NCBI GenBank assembly: GCA_000759755.1
Contig: BBMW01000003.1
Coordinates: forward strand, 310,001-374,000
Origin: Citrobacter werkmanii NBRC 105721
Lineage (GTDB): Bacteria; Pseudomonadota; Gammaproteobacteria; Enterobacterales; Enterobacteriaceae
DNA: 64,000 nt
Direction of reading: 5' to 3'
Shown here: positions 40,287-49,158 of the stretch, in pieces
Layout: each line of letters begins with the position of its first letter
Position numbering within the stretch: position 1 is the first letter of the stretch
Program-made: the position numbers and the translations under genes
Notes under the pieces: model-generated
What the model was told of the DNA's origin: nothing
Seen by the model: the letters and a program-made list of their open reading frames with translations, nothing else
The model's database searches: none

Positions 40287-41332
40287 GTAAAATCAGGGTG
40301 TTGTCGGTTGATGATTCTGCATTGATGCGTCAAATCATGACCGAAATTATTAATAGCCACAGCGATATGGAAATGGTGGCGACGGCACCGGATCCATTGG
40401 TCGCCCGGGATTTAATCAAAAAATACAATCCCGACGTCCTGACGCTGGATGTGGAAATGCCGCGCATGGACGGCCTCGACTTTCTTGAGAAGTTGATGCG
40501 TCTGCGTCCGATGCCGGTAGTGATGGTTTCTTCGCTGACCGGTAAAGGTTCAGAGGTCACGCTGCGGGCGTTGGAGTTGGGGGCAATTGATTTTGTCACC
40601 AAACCACAACTGGGGATCCGTGAAGGGATGCTGGCCTACAGCGAAATGATCGCGGAGAAGATCCGCACCGCGTCGCGGGCAAAACTGGCGGCCCATAAGC
40701 CCATGGCTGCACCGACGACCTTGAAGGCAGGGCCGTTACTCAGTTCGGAAAAATTGCTGGTGATTGGCGCCTCAACCGGAGGAACAGAAGCAATTCGCCA
40801 TGTACTCCAGCCATTGCCGCTTTCAAGTCCGGGTATTCTTATCACCCAGCATATGCCGCCAGGATTTACCCGCTCGTTCGCCGAACGTCTGAACAAACTG
40901 TGTCAGATCACGGTGAAAGAAGCAGAAGACGGGGAACGCGTTCTCCCGGGGCATGCGTATATTGCGCCCGGTGACAAACATATGGAACTGGCGCGCAGCG
41001 GCGCGAACTACCAAATCAAAATTCATGACGGCCCGCCGGTTAACCGGCACCGGCCTTCAGTGGATGTGCTGTTCCATTCGGTGGCAAAACATGCGGGGCG
41101 CAATGCCGTGGGAGTGATCCTGACCGGTATGGGCAACGATGGCGCCGCCGGAATGTTAGCGATGAACCAGGCTGGCGCCTGGACCATTGCGCAAAATGAA
41201 GCAAGTTGTGTGGTGTTCGGCATGCCGCGCGAGGCCATCAATATGGGTGGCGTAAGCGAAGTGGTCGATCTTAGCCAGGTAAGCCAGCAAATGTTGGCGA
41301 AAATCAGTGCCGGACAGGCAATACGTATTTGA
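40283..41332 (+). CDS. cheB: Chemotaxis methylesterase CheB
   Basis: CheB demethylates and deamidates receptors when phosphorylated by CheA. The receiver domain carries Asp56 in [11 protein letters not shown]. After a linker, the esterase domain has the Ser-His-Asp triad in [19 protein letters not shown] and [10 protein letters not shown]. At 349 residues it equals the E. coli protein. The ATG overlaps cheR, so synthesis of the two opposing enzymes is coupled. Confidence 0.97.
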   Translation: MSKIRVLSVDDSALMRQIMTEIINSHSDMEMVATAPDPLVARDLIKKYNPDVLTLDVEMPRMDGLDFLEKLMRLRPMPVVMVSSLTGKGSEVTLRALELGAIDFVTKPQLGIREGMLAYSEMIAEKIRTASRAKLAAHKPMAAPTTLKAGPLLSSEKLLVIGASTGGTEAIRHVLQPLPLSSPGILITQHMPPGFTRSFAERLNKLCQITVKEAEDGERVLPGHAYIAPGDKHMELARSGANYQIKIHDGPPVNRHRPSVDVLFHSVAKHAGRNAVGVILTGMGNDGAAGMLAMNQAGAWTIAQNEASCVVFGMPREAINMGGVSEVVDLSQVSQQMLAKISAGQAIRI

Positions 41333-41740
<408 letters not shown>

Positions 41741-41753
41741 GGGTGTGATAATG

Positions 41754-42398
41754 ATGATGCAACCACAAATTAAACCTGCTGACGAACACTCAGCAGGGGA
41801 CATCATCGCGCGCATCGGCAGTTTGACCCGAATGCTGCGCGACAGCCTGCGCGAACTGGGGCTGGATCAGGCCATTGCCGAAGCGGCGGAAGCGATTCCT
41901 GATGCCCGCGATCGTCTCGATTACGTTGTGCAAATGACCGCGCAGGCGGCAGAGCGCGCGCTGAACAGCGTGGAAGCTTCGCAGCCGCACCAGGACGCGA
42001 TGGAAAAAGGTGCCAAAGACCTGACCAAACGCTGGGATGAATGGTTCGAAAATCCGATCGAGCTGTCTGATGCCCGTGAACTGGTTACCGACACCCGTCA
42101 GTTCCTTGGTGACGTGCCTGGACATACCAGCTTTACTAATGCCCAGCTGCTGGACATCATGATGGCGCAGGATTTCCAGGACCTCACTGGTCAGGTCATC
42201 AAGCGCATGATGGATGTTATTCAGGAGATTGAACGTCAGTTGCTGATGGTTCTGCTGGAAAACATTCCGGAGCAGGGTACTCGTCCAAAACGCGAAAACG
42301 AAAGCTTGCTGAACGGCCCGCAGGTTGACACCTCAAAAGCTGGCGTGGTGGCAAGTCAGGATCAGGTTGACGACCTGCTGGACAGCCTCGGTTTCTGA
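41754..42398 (+). CDS. cheZ: CheY phosphatase CheZ
   Basis: CheZ is a dimer of long helical hairpins that dephosphorylates CheY. The catalytic segment around [11 protein letters not shown] (Gln147 region) and the C-terminal CheY-binding tail ([12 protein letters not shown]) are conserved. Three tandem ATG codons start at 41751; I use 41754, which gives the 214 residues of E. coli CheZ, but 41751 is equally possible. GAGGGTG lies just upstream. Last gene of the tar operon. Confidence 0.96.
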   Translation: MMQPQIKPADEHSAGDIIARIGSLTRMLRDSLRELGLDQAIAEAAEAIPDARDRLDYVVQMTAQAAERALNSVEASQPHQDAMEKGAKDLTKRWDEWFENPIELSDARELVTDTRQFLGDVPGHTSFTNAQLLDIMMAQDFQDLTGQVIKRMMDVIQEIERQLLMVLLENIPEQGTRPKRENESLLNGPQVDTSKAGVVASQDQVDDLLDSLGF

Positions 42399-42406
42399 TG
42401 AGTATT

Positions 42407-42444
42407 TGCCGGATGTGGGGCGTGACCTCTCATCCGGCTTACGC
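42407..42444. repeat. REP element between cheZ and flhB
   Basis: TGCCGGATG...CATCCGGCTTACGC, a single REP hairpin just after the cheZ stop. The remaining 110 bp before flhB should hold the class II promoter of flhBAE. Confidence 0.8.
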
Positions 42445-42555
42445 GCAATTCTGCTTAAAGCCATAAATCCCGTCTTTTTTACCGCTTACTCTGCCCATTG
42501 CCGGATAGCTGTTCTGGCATCATTCTCGCCTATACGTCTATCCAGGGTCTGATGC

Positions 42556-43707
42556 GTGGCAGAAGAAAGCGACGACGACAAAACAGAAGCCCCCACACCC
42601 CACCGACTTGAAAAAGCACGGGAGGAAGGGCAGATCCCCCGATCCAAAGAGCTGACTTCACTGCTTATTTTGCTGGTGGGAGTATGCATTATCTGGATTG
42701 GCGGGGAGTCGCTGGCCCGCAGACTGGCTGGCATGCTGTCGGCTGGGCTACGGTTTGACCACAGTATGGTCAATGACCCAAATCTGATCCTCAGCCAAAT
42801 CATCCTGCTGATTAAAGACGCGATGATTGCGCTGTTGCCGTTGATTACTGGCGTCGTTCTGGTGGCATTGATCTCACCCGTGATGCTTGGTGGCTTGATC
42901 TTCAGTGGTAAATCTCTGCAACCCAAGTTCTCTAAGCTGAATCCGCTGCCGGGCATTAAACGCATGTTTTCCGCGCAAACCGGTGCCGAACTACTCAAAG
43001 CGATACTGAAGTCCACGTTGGTGGGAAGCGTGGCCGGATTTTATCTTTGGCATAACTGGCCAGCGATGATGCGGCTGATGGCGGAATCTCCGATTACGGC
43101 GATGGGCAACGCCCTGGATTTAGTCGGTATGTGCGCGCTGTTGGTGGTGCTGGGCGTCATTCCCATGGTCGGATTCGACGTGTTTTTCCAGATTTATAGC
43201 CATGTGAAAAAGTTGCGCATGTCGCGTCAGGATATCCGTGACGAATTTAAGCAAAGCGAAGGCGACCCGCACGTTAAGGGCAAAATACGCCAAATGCAGC
43301 GCGCGGCGGCACAGCGTCGCATGATGGCGGATGTACCGAAAGCGGACGTCATTGTGACCAACCCAACGCACTACTCGGTGGCGTTGCAGTATGACGAGAA
43401 CAAAATGAGTGCGCCGAAAGTTGTTGCCAAAGGCGCGGGGCTGGTGGCGCTGCGTATTCGTGAGATTGGCGCCGAGCATCGTGTTCCAACGTTAGAAGCA
43501 CCACCGCTGGCGCGTGCATTATATCGCCATGCGGAGATTGGTCAGCAAATACCGGGTCAATTATATGCCGCCGTTGCCGAAGTGCTGGCATGGGTATGGC
43601 AGTTAAAACGCTGGCGTCTGGCAGGCGGCAAGCCGCCACCACAACCTGAAAACCTTCCGGTGCCTGACGCACTGGATTTTATGAACGAGAAGAATACTGA
43701 TGGCTAA
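42556..43707 (+). CDS. flhB: Flagellar export switch protein FlhB
   Basis: FlhB is part of the flagellar type III export gate and switches substrate class from rod/hook to filament. The 383 residues have four membrane helices (about 30-210) and a cytoplasmic domain with the self-cleaving NPTH motif (VTNPTHYSVAL). The start is GTG (MAEESDDDKTEAPTPHRLEKAREEG), as in E. coli. The gene overlaps flhA by 8 bases. Confidence 0.97.
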   Translation: MAEESDDDKTEAPTPHRLEKAREEGQIPRSKELTSLLILLVGVCIIWIGGESLARRLAGMLSAGLRFDHSMVNDPNLILSQIILLIKDAMIALLPLITGVVLVALISPVMLGGLIFSGKSLQPKFSKLNPLPGIKRMFSAQTGAELLKAILKSTLVGSVAGFYLWHNWPAMMRLMAESPITAMGNALDLVGMCALLVVLGVIPMVGFDVFFQIYSHVKKLRMSRQDIRDEFKQSEGDPHVKGKIRQMQRAAAQRRMMADVPKADVIVTNPTHYSVALQYDENKMSAPKVVAKGAGLVALRIREIGAEHRVPTLEAPPLARALYRHAEIGQQIPGQLYAAVAEVLAWVWQLKRWRLAGGKPPPQPENLPVPDALDFMNEKNTDG

Positions 43708-45778
43708 TCTGGTCGCGATGCTGCGCCTGCCCGGCAACATGAAATCCACGCAATGGCAAATTCTTGCCGGGCCGATCCTCATTCTGCTGATCCTGTCGAT
43801 GATGGTACTGCCGCTGCCGGCTTTCATCCTCGATCTGCTGTTCACGTTTAACATTGCGCTGTCGATTATGGTGCTGCTGGTCGCGATGTTTACACAGCGC
43901 ACGCTTGAGTTTGCTGCATTCCCGACGATTTTGCTGTTCACCACATTATTGCGCCTGGCCCTGAACGTCGCGTCGACGCGTATCATTTTGATGGAAGGAC
44001 ATACCGGTGCGGCGGCGGCGGGGAAGGTGGTTGAAGCCTTTGGTCACTTCCTGGTGGGCGGTAACTTTGCCATCGGTATCGTGGTCTTCGTTATTCTCGT
44101 CATCATTAACTTTATGGTTATCACCAAAGGCGCAGGTCGTATTGCTGAAGTTGGCGCGCGCTTCGTGCTGGATGGTATGCCCGGCAAGCAGATGGCGATT
44201 GATGCCGACTTGAATGCCGGACTGATTGGCGAAGATGAAGCCAAAAAACGACGTTCGGAAGTGACGCAGGAAGCGGACTTCTACGGTTCGATGGACGGTG
44301 CGAGTAAATTCGTACGCGGAGATGCCATCGCCGGTATTTTGATCATGGTGATCAACGTCGTCGGCGGCCTGTTGGTCGGGGTGTTACAGCATGGCATGAG
44401 CATGGGAAGCGCAGCGGAAAGTTATACCCTGCTGACTATCGGTGACGGCCTGGTCGCGCAGATCCCCGCGCTGGTCATCTCAACAGCGGCGGGTGTTATT
44501 GTGACCCGCGTGAGTACCGACCAGGATGTAGGCGAACAGATGGTGACCCAACTGTTCAGTAATCCAAGCGTTATGCTGCTTAGTGCAGCGGTGCTGGGTT
44601 TGCTGGGCCTGGTACCTGGTATGCCAAACCTGGTATTTTTGATGTTTACCGCTGCGTTACTGGGTCTGGCCTGGTGGATGCGTGGTCGCGAACTTAAAGC
44701 GCCTGCTGAGCCTCAGCCGGTGAAAATGCCGGAAAATAACTCTGTGGTGGAAGCCACCTGGAACGATGTTCAACTGGAGGATTCACTGGGAATGGAGGTG
44801 GGTTACCGCCTGATCCCAATGGTGGATTTTCAGCAGGATGGCGAGCTTCTGGGGCGCATTCGCAGTATTCGTAAGAAATTTGCCCAGGATATGGGTTTCC
44901 TGCCGCCGGTGGTCCACATCCGCGACAATATGGATCTGCAACCCGCCCGCTATCGCATTCTGATGAAAGGGGTGGAAATCGGCAGCGGGGACGCTTATCC
45001 CGGACGTTGGTTGGCCATTAATCCAGGGACGGCGGCAGGTTCGTTGCCGGGTGAGAAAACGGTCGATCCGGCTTTCGGTCTGGACGCTATCTGGATTGAG
45101 AGCGCATTGAAGGAACAGGCGCAGATTCAGGGCTTTACGGTGGTTGAAGCGAGTACCGTTGTCGCTACGCATCTGAATCACCTGATTGGTCAGTTTGCCG
45201 CGGAGCTGTTCGGGCGCCAGGAAGCGCAACAGCTCCTGGACCGCGTCTCACAGGAGATGCCAAAGCTAACCGAAGATCTGGTCCCTGGGGTTGTGACGCT
45301 GACCACACTGCACAAAGTGCTGCAGAACCTACTGGACGAAAAAGTACCGATTCGCGATATGCGCACCATTCTCGAAACGCTGGCTGAACATGCGCCGCTG
45401 CAAAACGATCCGCATGAGCTTACTGCGGTAGTCCGTGTTGCGCTGGGGCGCGCCATCACCCAGCAATGGTTCCCGGGTAATGAAGAGGTTCAGGTTATTG
45501 GCCTGGATACCCCGCTTGAACGTCTGCTGCTGCAAGCATTACAGGGCGGCGGCGGTCTGGAGCCTGGTCTGGCGGACCGGCTGCTGGCCCAAACCCAGGA
45601 AGCGCTCTCCCGCCAGGAAATGTTGGGCGCGCCGCCGGTATTGCTGGTTAATCACGCGTTGCGTCCGTTACTGGCACGCTTTTTACGCCGCAGCATACCG
45701 CAGCTGGTGGTGTTATCGAACATGGAGCTTTCCGATAACCGCCATATTCGTATGACGGCGACCATTGGAGGTAAATAA
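43700..45778 (+). CDS. flhA: Flagellar export apparatus protein FlhA
   Basis: FlhA forms the nonameric export ring and docks chaperone-substrate complexes. The 692 residues have eight membrane helices in the N-terminal half, the FHIPEP signature region (RLALNVASTRIIL, GDAIAGI) and a four-domain cytoplasmic C-terminus. Length and sequence match E. coli FlhA nearly throughout. The start codon overlaps the end of flhB, and its stop overlaps the flhE start by one base. Confidence 0.98.
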   Translation: MANLVAMLRLPGNMKSTQWQILAGPILILLILSMMVLPLPAFILDLLFTFNIALSIMVLLVAMFTQRTLEFAAFPTILLFTTLLRLALNVASTRIILMEGHTGAAAAGKVVEAFGHFLVGGNFAIGIVVFVILVIINFMVITKGAGRIAEVGARFVLDGMPGKQMAIDADLNAGLIGEDEAKKRRSEVTQEADFYGSMDGASKFVRGDAIAGILIMVINVVGGLLVGVLQHGMSMGSAAESYTLLTIGDGLVAQIPALVISTAAGVIVTRVSTDQDVGEQMVTQLFSNPSVMLLSAAVLGLLGLVPGMPNLVFLMFTAALLGLAWWMRGRELKAPAEPQPVKMPENNSVVEATWNDVQLEDSLGMEVGYRLIPMVDFQQDGELLGRIRSIRKKFAQDMGFLPPVVHIRDNMDLQPARYRILMKGVEIGSGDAYPGRWLAINPGTAAGSLPGEKTVDPAFGLDAIWIESALKEQAQIQGFTVVEASTVVATHLNHLIGQFAAELFGRQEAQQLLDRVSQEMPKLTEDLVPGVVTLTTLHKVLQNLLDEKVPIRDMRTILETLAEHAPLQNDPHELTAVVRVALGRAITQQWFPGNEEVQVIGLDTPLERLLLQALQGGGGLEPGLADRLLAQTQEALSRQEMLGAPPVLLVNHALRPLLARFLRRSIPQLVVLSNMELSDNRHIRMTATIGGK

Positions 45779-46170
45779 TGCGTAACTTACTGTGGTTGTT
45801 GGTTTTTCCTTTGGTGGCGCAGGCAGCCGGAGAAGGGGCATGGCAGGCAAGCGGGATGGGGATCACCTTAAACCACCGTGGTCAGTCAGCTTCGTCTGCA
45901 CCTCTGGTTCCGAGCCAACCAGTCTCGGGTTTGATGACCTTAGTGGCGTGGCGCTATGAGCTTAATGGCCCAACTCCTGCAGGGTTACGTGTGCGTTTAT
46001 GCTCTCAGTCTCGTTGTGTCGAGCTGGACGGGCAAAGTGGCACCACCAACGGGTTCAATAATGTTCCTGCCATTGAACCTATGCATTTTGTCTGGGAAGT
46101 TCCTGGCGGCGGTCGCCTGATCCCCGCCTTACAAGTACAGAGCAATCAGGTGATTGTGAACTATCGTTAA
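45778..46170 (+). CDS. flhE: Flagellar protein FlhE
   Basis: FlhE is a small periplasmic protein that in E. coli and Salmonella prevents proton leakage through the export gate. It has 130 residues: a signal peptide (1-16, cleavage after AQA) and a beta-rich domain with one likely disulfide (Cys near residues 75 and 80). It is last in flhBAE. A GCCAGCAG / CTGCTGGC hairpin follows. Confidence 0.95.
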   Translation: MRNLLWLLVFPLVAQAAGEGAWQASGMGITLNHRGQSASSAPLVPSQPVSGLMTLVAWRYELNGPTPAGLRVRLCSQSRCVELDGQSGTTNGFNNVPAIEPMHFVWEVPGGGRLIPALQVQSNQVIVNYR

Positions 46171-46186
46171 CGCCTCTCTTCATTAG

Positions 46187-46208
46187 GCCAGCAGCAGAAA
46201 CTGCTGGC
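46187..46208 (+). terminator. Hairpin after flhE
   Basis: GCCAGCAG (46187-46194) pairs with CTGCTGGC (46201-46208), with a T-rich but interrupted tail. A weak terminator or RNA end for flhBAE. Confidence 0.45.
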
Positions 46209-46431
46209 TGCTTCGCAATTTTAGCCCTCCGCTTTGATTAAAAAGAAACGCTGTTTTATAAAATTGGTGACATACGTTGCCGGACTCTTTGTGCTGTTGC
46301 CATTTCGCGAACATCCCTGGCAGAAACAGAAAGGTTTCACTTGCTGTTAGCTTTTACTGTGACCCTGAAAGGACGCCCAATATCAATGCGAGGATTGCGG
46401 GGCCTCCCAATAATGTGCAGGGGTAACGGCA

Positions 46432-48018
46432 ATGAAGACACGTAAAATCGGATTGGTTAACTATTTTGCCTACGGTTCGGGGGATTTTTTAGGCGCAGGC
46501 ACCACGGCATTAACCGCCGCCTGGCTGCTCTATTTTTACACTACGTTTTGTGGTCTGACGCCTATCGAGGCGACCTTCATTTTTGCCACCGCCAGGGTGC
46601 TGGATGCCGTGGTTAGCCCGTTAATGGGTTTTTTAACCGATAACTTTGGTTCCACCTGGCTCGGTAAACGCTTCGGGCGACGTAAGTTTTTTATTCTGTT
46701 GGGGATCCCCTGCGTCTTTAGCTACTCGCTGATGTGGGTGGGTGACATGGGATTCTGGTATTACCTGCTGACCTATCTGATTTTTGACGTGGTCTACACC
46801 ATGATTCTGGTGCCTTATGAAACGCTGGTGCCCGAAATGACCGATGACTTTAAACAGAAAACCAAGTTTTCTGGCGCACGTATTTCGATGGCGCAAATGT
46901 CAGCTATTCTGGCCTCGTTCTTACCCGGCGTTCTGCTAACGCTGTTTGGCAAAGATAACCCGGTGTCTTTTTTCTATGCCAGCCTGGTGTTCTCTGTGCT
47001 GTGCGCGCTGATGCTGACTTTCGTCTGGTTCTTTACCTGGGAGCGCCCACGTGCTGAGTGGACTGAAGCCGCGCTGCGAGCCGAAGAAGAGAAGAAAAAG
47101 CTGACCTTTAGCCAAAGCATGAACCGCCTGTTCGTTGAACTGAGCTCAACACTGCGCATCCGTATCTTCCGTCAGCATCTAGGAATGTATCTCGGCGGCT
47201 ATATAGCGCAGGACGTTTTTAACGCCGTCTTTACCTACTATGTGGTGTTTGTGCTGATGCAGGAAGCCTCGATGGCGTCAAACCTGCTGGGAACGATGGC
47301 TATCTTCCAGTTTATTGCCGTTATCGCCATGATCCCATTGTGTATCCGCTTTGGACCCGCGCCATCATACCGGATGGTCGTTGTCCTGTTTGGCGCGAGT
47401 TCTCTCTCTTATGCGCTGCTTTATTATGCCGGGTTAAGCGATGTTTATTCTCTGTTGCTGCTGGTCTCTGCCATTGCGGGCCTGGGACGCGGAGGGATCA
47501 ATTATGTTCCCTGGAATACCTATACCTATATTGCCGATGTTGATGAAGTGATTACCGGCCAGCGCCGGGAAGGAATTTTCGCTGGCATCATGACGTTAAC
47601 GCGTAAGGCGTCGCAGGCGGGAGCGGTGATGCTGGTAGGGATTGTCATGCAGATGTCCGGTTTTGTCTCCGGTCACAACGTACAACCCGCGGCGGTCAGC
47701 CATACCATTCTGTTAATTCTGAGCTGCGGTACGCTAATTGTTCTGGCGCTGGGTTTCCTGGTTTCCCTGCGCTTCAAACTGAACCTGCAAACCCACAGCA
47801 CCCTACGTGAAGAGACCGCAAAAATGCGTGAGTCCGGGCGGCCTGTGCTGGAAGGACTTTCCGCTGAGGGACGCGCCACCGTAGAGATGCTGTCCGGCAT
47901 GCCATATGAATCACTTTGGGGTAACAACAATATTGGTTACCTGAATCGTAATAAACCAGCGGCACCGAAACTGGAAAAGGGCGCCGCATTGAATTCGACA
48001 TTGACAGAGGTGAAGTAA
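46432..48018 (+). CDS. GPH-family rhamnogalacturonide transporter (RhiT-like)
   Basis: A 528-residue inner-membrane carrier of the glycoside-pentoside-hexuronide:cation symporter family. About 12 hydrophobic helices are visible, with the family features DFLGAG in helix 1, RFGRRKFFILLG between helices 2 and 3, and NYVPWNTYTYIADVDEVITGQRREG in the second half (quoted here in part). A long cytoplasmic tail (about 465-528) is unusual but occurs in RhiT proteins. The next gene, one base away, encodes a GH105 hydrolase, the same transporter-hydrolase order as Dickeya rhiTN. Likely cargo: unsaturated rhamnogalacturonan oligomers (inference). AGGGGTAA lies ahead of the ATG. Confidence 0.75.
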   Translation: MKTRKIGLVNYFAYGSGDFLGAGTTALTAAWLLYFYTTFCGLTPIEATFIFATARVLDAVVSPLMGFLTDNFGSTWLGKRFGRRKFFILLGIPCVFSYSLMWVGDMGFWYYLLTYLIFDVVYTMILVPYETLVPEMTDDFKQKTKFSGARISMAQMSAILASFLPGVLLTLFGKDNPVSFFYASLVFSVLCALMLTFVWFFTWERPRAEWTEAALRAEEEKKKLTFSQSMNRLFVELSSTLRIRIFRQHLGMYLGGYIAQDVFNAVFTYYVVFVLMQEASMASNLLGTMAIFQFIAVIAMIPLCIRFGPAPSYRMVVVLFGASSLSYALLYYAGLSDVYSLLLLVSAIAGLGRGGINYVPWNTYTYIADVDEVITGQRREGIFAGIMTLTRKASQAGAVMLVGIVMQMSGFVSGHNVQPAAVSHTILLILSCGTLIVLALGFLVSLRFKLNLQTHSTLREETAKMRESGRPVLEGLSAEGRATVEMLSGMPYESLWGNNNIGYLNRNKPAAPKLEKGAALNSTLTEVK

Positions 48019-49158
48019 ATGATTGTTTACCCGGTTAAATACAGCCCATTGTTGCGCCAACCAGACCATTTTATTGCCAGGGATGAATTAAAAGCGTTGA
48101 TCAAAAAGGTGACGCATAACCTGGTCAATATTCATGACGAGACCGGCGAGTTCTTGCTACGTCTGGACGATGGACGCGTTATTGATACCAAAGGTTGGGC
48201 GGGATGGGAGTGGACGCACGGCGTCGGCTTGTATGGGATGTATCAGTATTATCAGCAAACCGGCGATGAAACGATGCGCGATATCATCGACAGCTGGTTT
48301 GCCGATCGTTTTGCCGAAGGTGCAACCACCAAAAACGTCAACACGATGGCACCGTTTTTAACGTTGGCATATCGCTATGAAGAGACGCGTAACCCCGCGT
48401 ATCTGCCGTGGCTCGACAGCTGGGCGGAGTGGGCAATGCATGAGATGCCGCGTACCAGATTCGGCGGTATGCAGCACATTACGCTGGCGGAAGAGAATCA
48501 CCAGCAAATGTGGGATGACACGCTGATGATGACGGTTTTGCCACTGGCGAAAATCGGCAAGTTGCTCAACCGTCCAGAATATATTGAAGAAGCAACCTAT
48601 CAGTTCCTGCTGCATGTGCAGAACCTGATGGATAAAGAGACGGGGCTGTGGTTCCACGGCTGGAGTTATGAAGGACAGCATAATTTTGCCAACGCTCGCT
48701 GGGCGCGTGGCAACAGCTGGTTAACTATCGTGATCCCGGACTTCCTCGAACTGCTCGATTTACCAGAAAAAAGTGCCGTTCGCCGCTATCTGGTGCAGGT
48801 TCTGCACGCGCAAATCGCGTCGCTGGCTACGTGCCAGGATGAAAGTGGATTGTGGCACACGCTGCTGGACGATCCGCAGTCATATCTGGAAGCGTCAGCC
48901 ACCGCCGGATTTGCGTATGGGATCCTCAAAGCGGTACGTAAACGCTATGTCGGCCACGAGTATGCTGCGGTGGCCGAAAAAGCTATCAGAGGCATTGTGC
49001 AACATATCTCACCAGAAGGAGAATTGTTACACACCTCGTTTGGTACCGGAATGGGGCACAATCTCGATTTTTACCGCAATATCCCGCGAACCTCCATGCC
49101 ATATGGACAGGCAATGGCGATACTGTGCCTTACCGAATACTTGCGTAAGTATTTTTGA
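48019..49158 (+). CDS. GH105 unsaturated rhamnogalacturonyl hydrolase (RhiN/YteR-like)
   Basis: The 379-residue protein has no signal peptide and is therefore cytoplasmic. It has an (alpha/alpha)6-barrel pattern with GH105 landmarks: WAGWEWTHGVGLYG near residue 56, QMWDDTLMMTVLP (about 168-180) containing the catalytic-type Asp, WARGNSWLTI and TSMPYGQAMAILCL near the end. Such enzymes hydrate the unsaturated uronyl end of pectin fragments produced by lyases. It starts one base after the transporter stop, with AGAGGTGA ahead. Its last 29 bases overlap the convergent PBP2-type gene. No pectate or rhamnogalacturonan lyase gene is nearby. Confidence 0.8.
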   Translation: MIVYPVKYSPLLRQPDHFIARDELKALIKKVTHNLVNIHDETGEFLLRLDDGRVIDTKGWAGWEWTHGVGLYGMYQYYQQTGDETMRDIIDSWFADRFAEGATTKNVNTMAPFLTLAYRYEETRNPAYLPWLDSWAEWAMHEMPRTRFGGMQHITLAEENHQQMWDDTLMMTVLPLAKIGKLLNRPEYIEEATYQFLLHVQNLMDKETGLWFHGWSYEGQHNFANARWARGNSWLTIVIPDFLELLDLPEKSAVRRYLVQVLHAQIASLATCQDESGLWHTLLDDPQSYLEASATAGFAYGILKAVRKRYVGHEYAAVAEKAIRGIVQHISPEGELLHTSFGTGMGHNLDFYRNIPRTSMPYGQAMAILCLTEYLRKYF

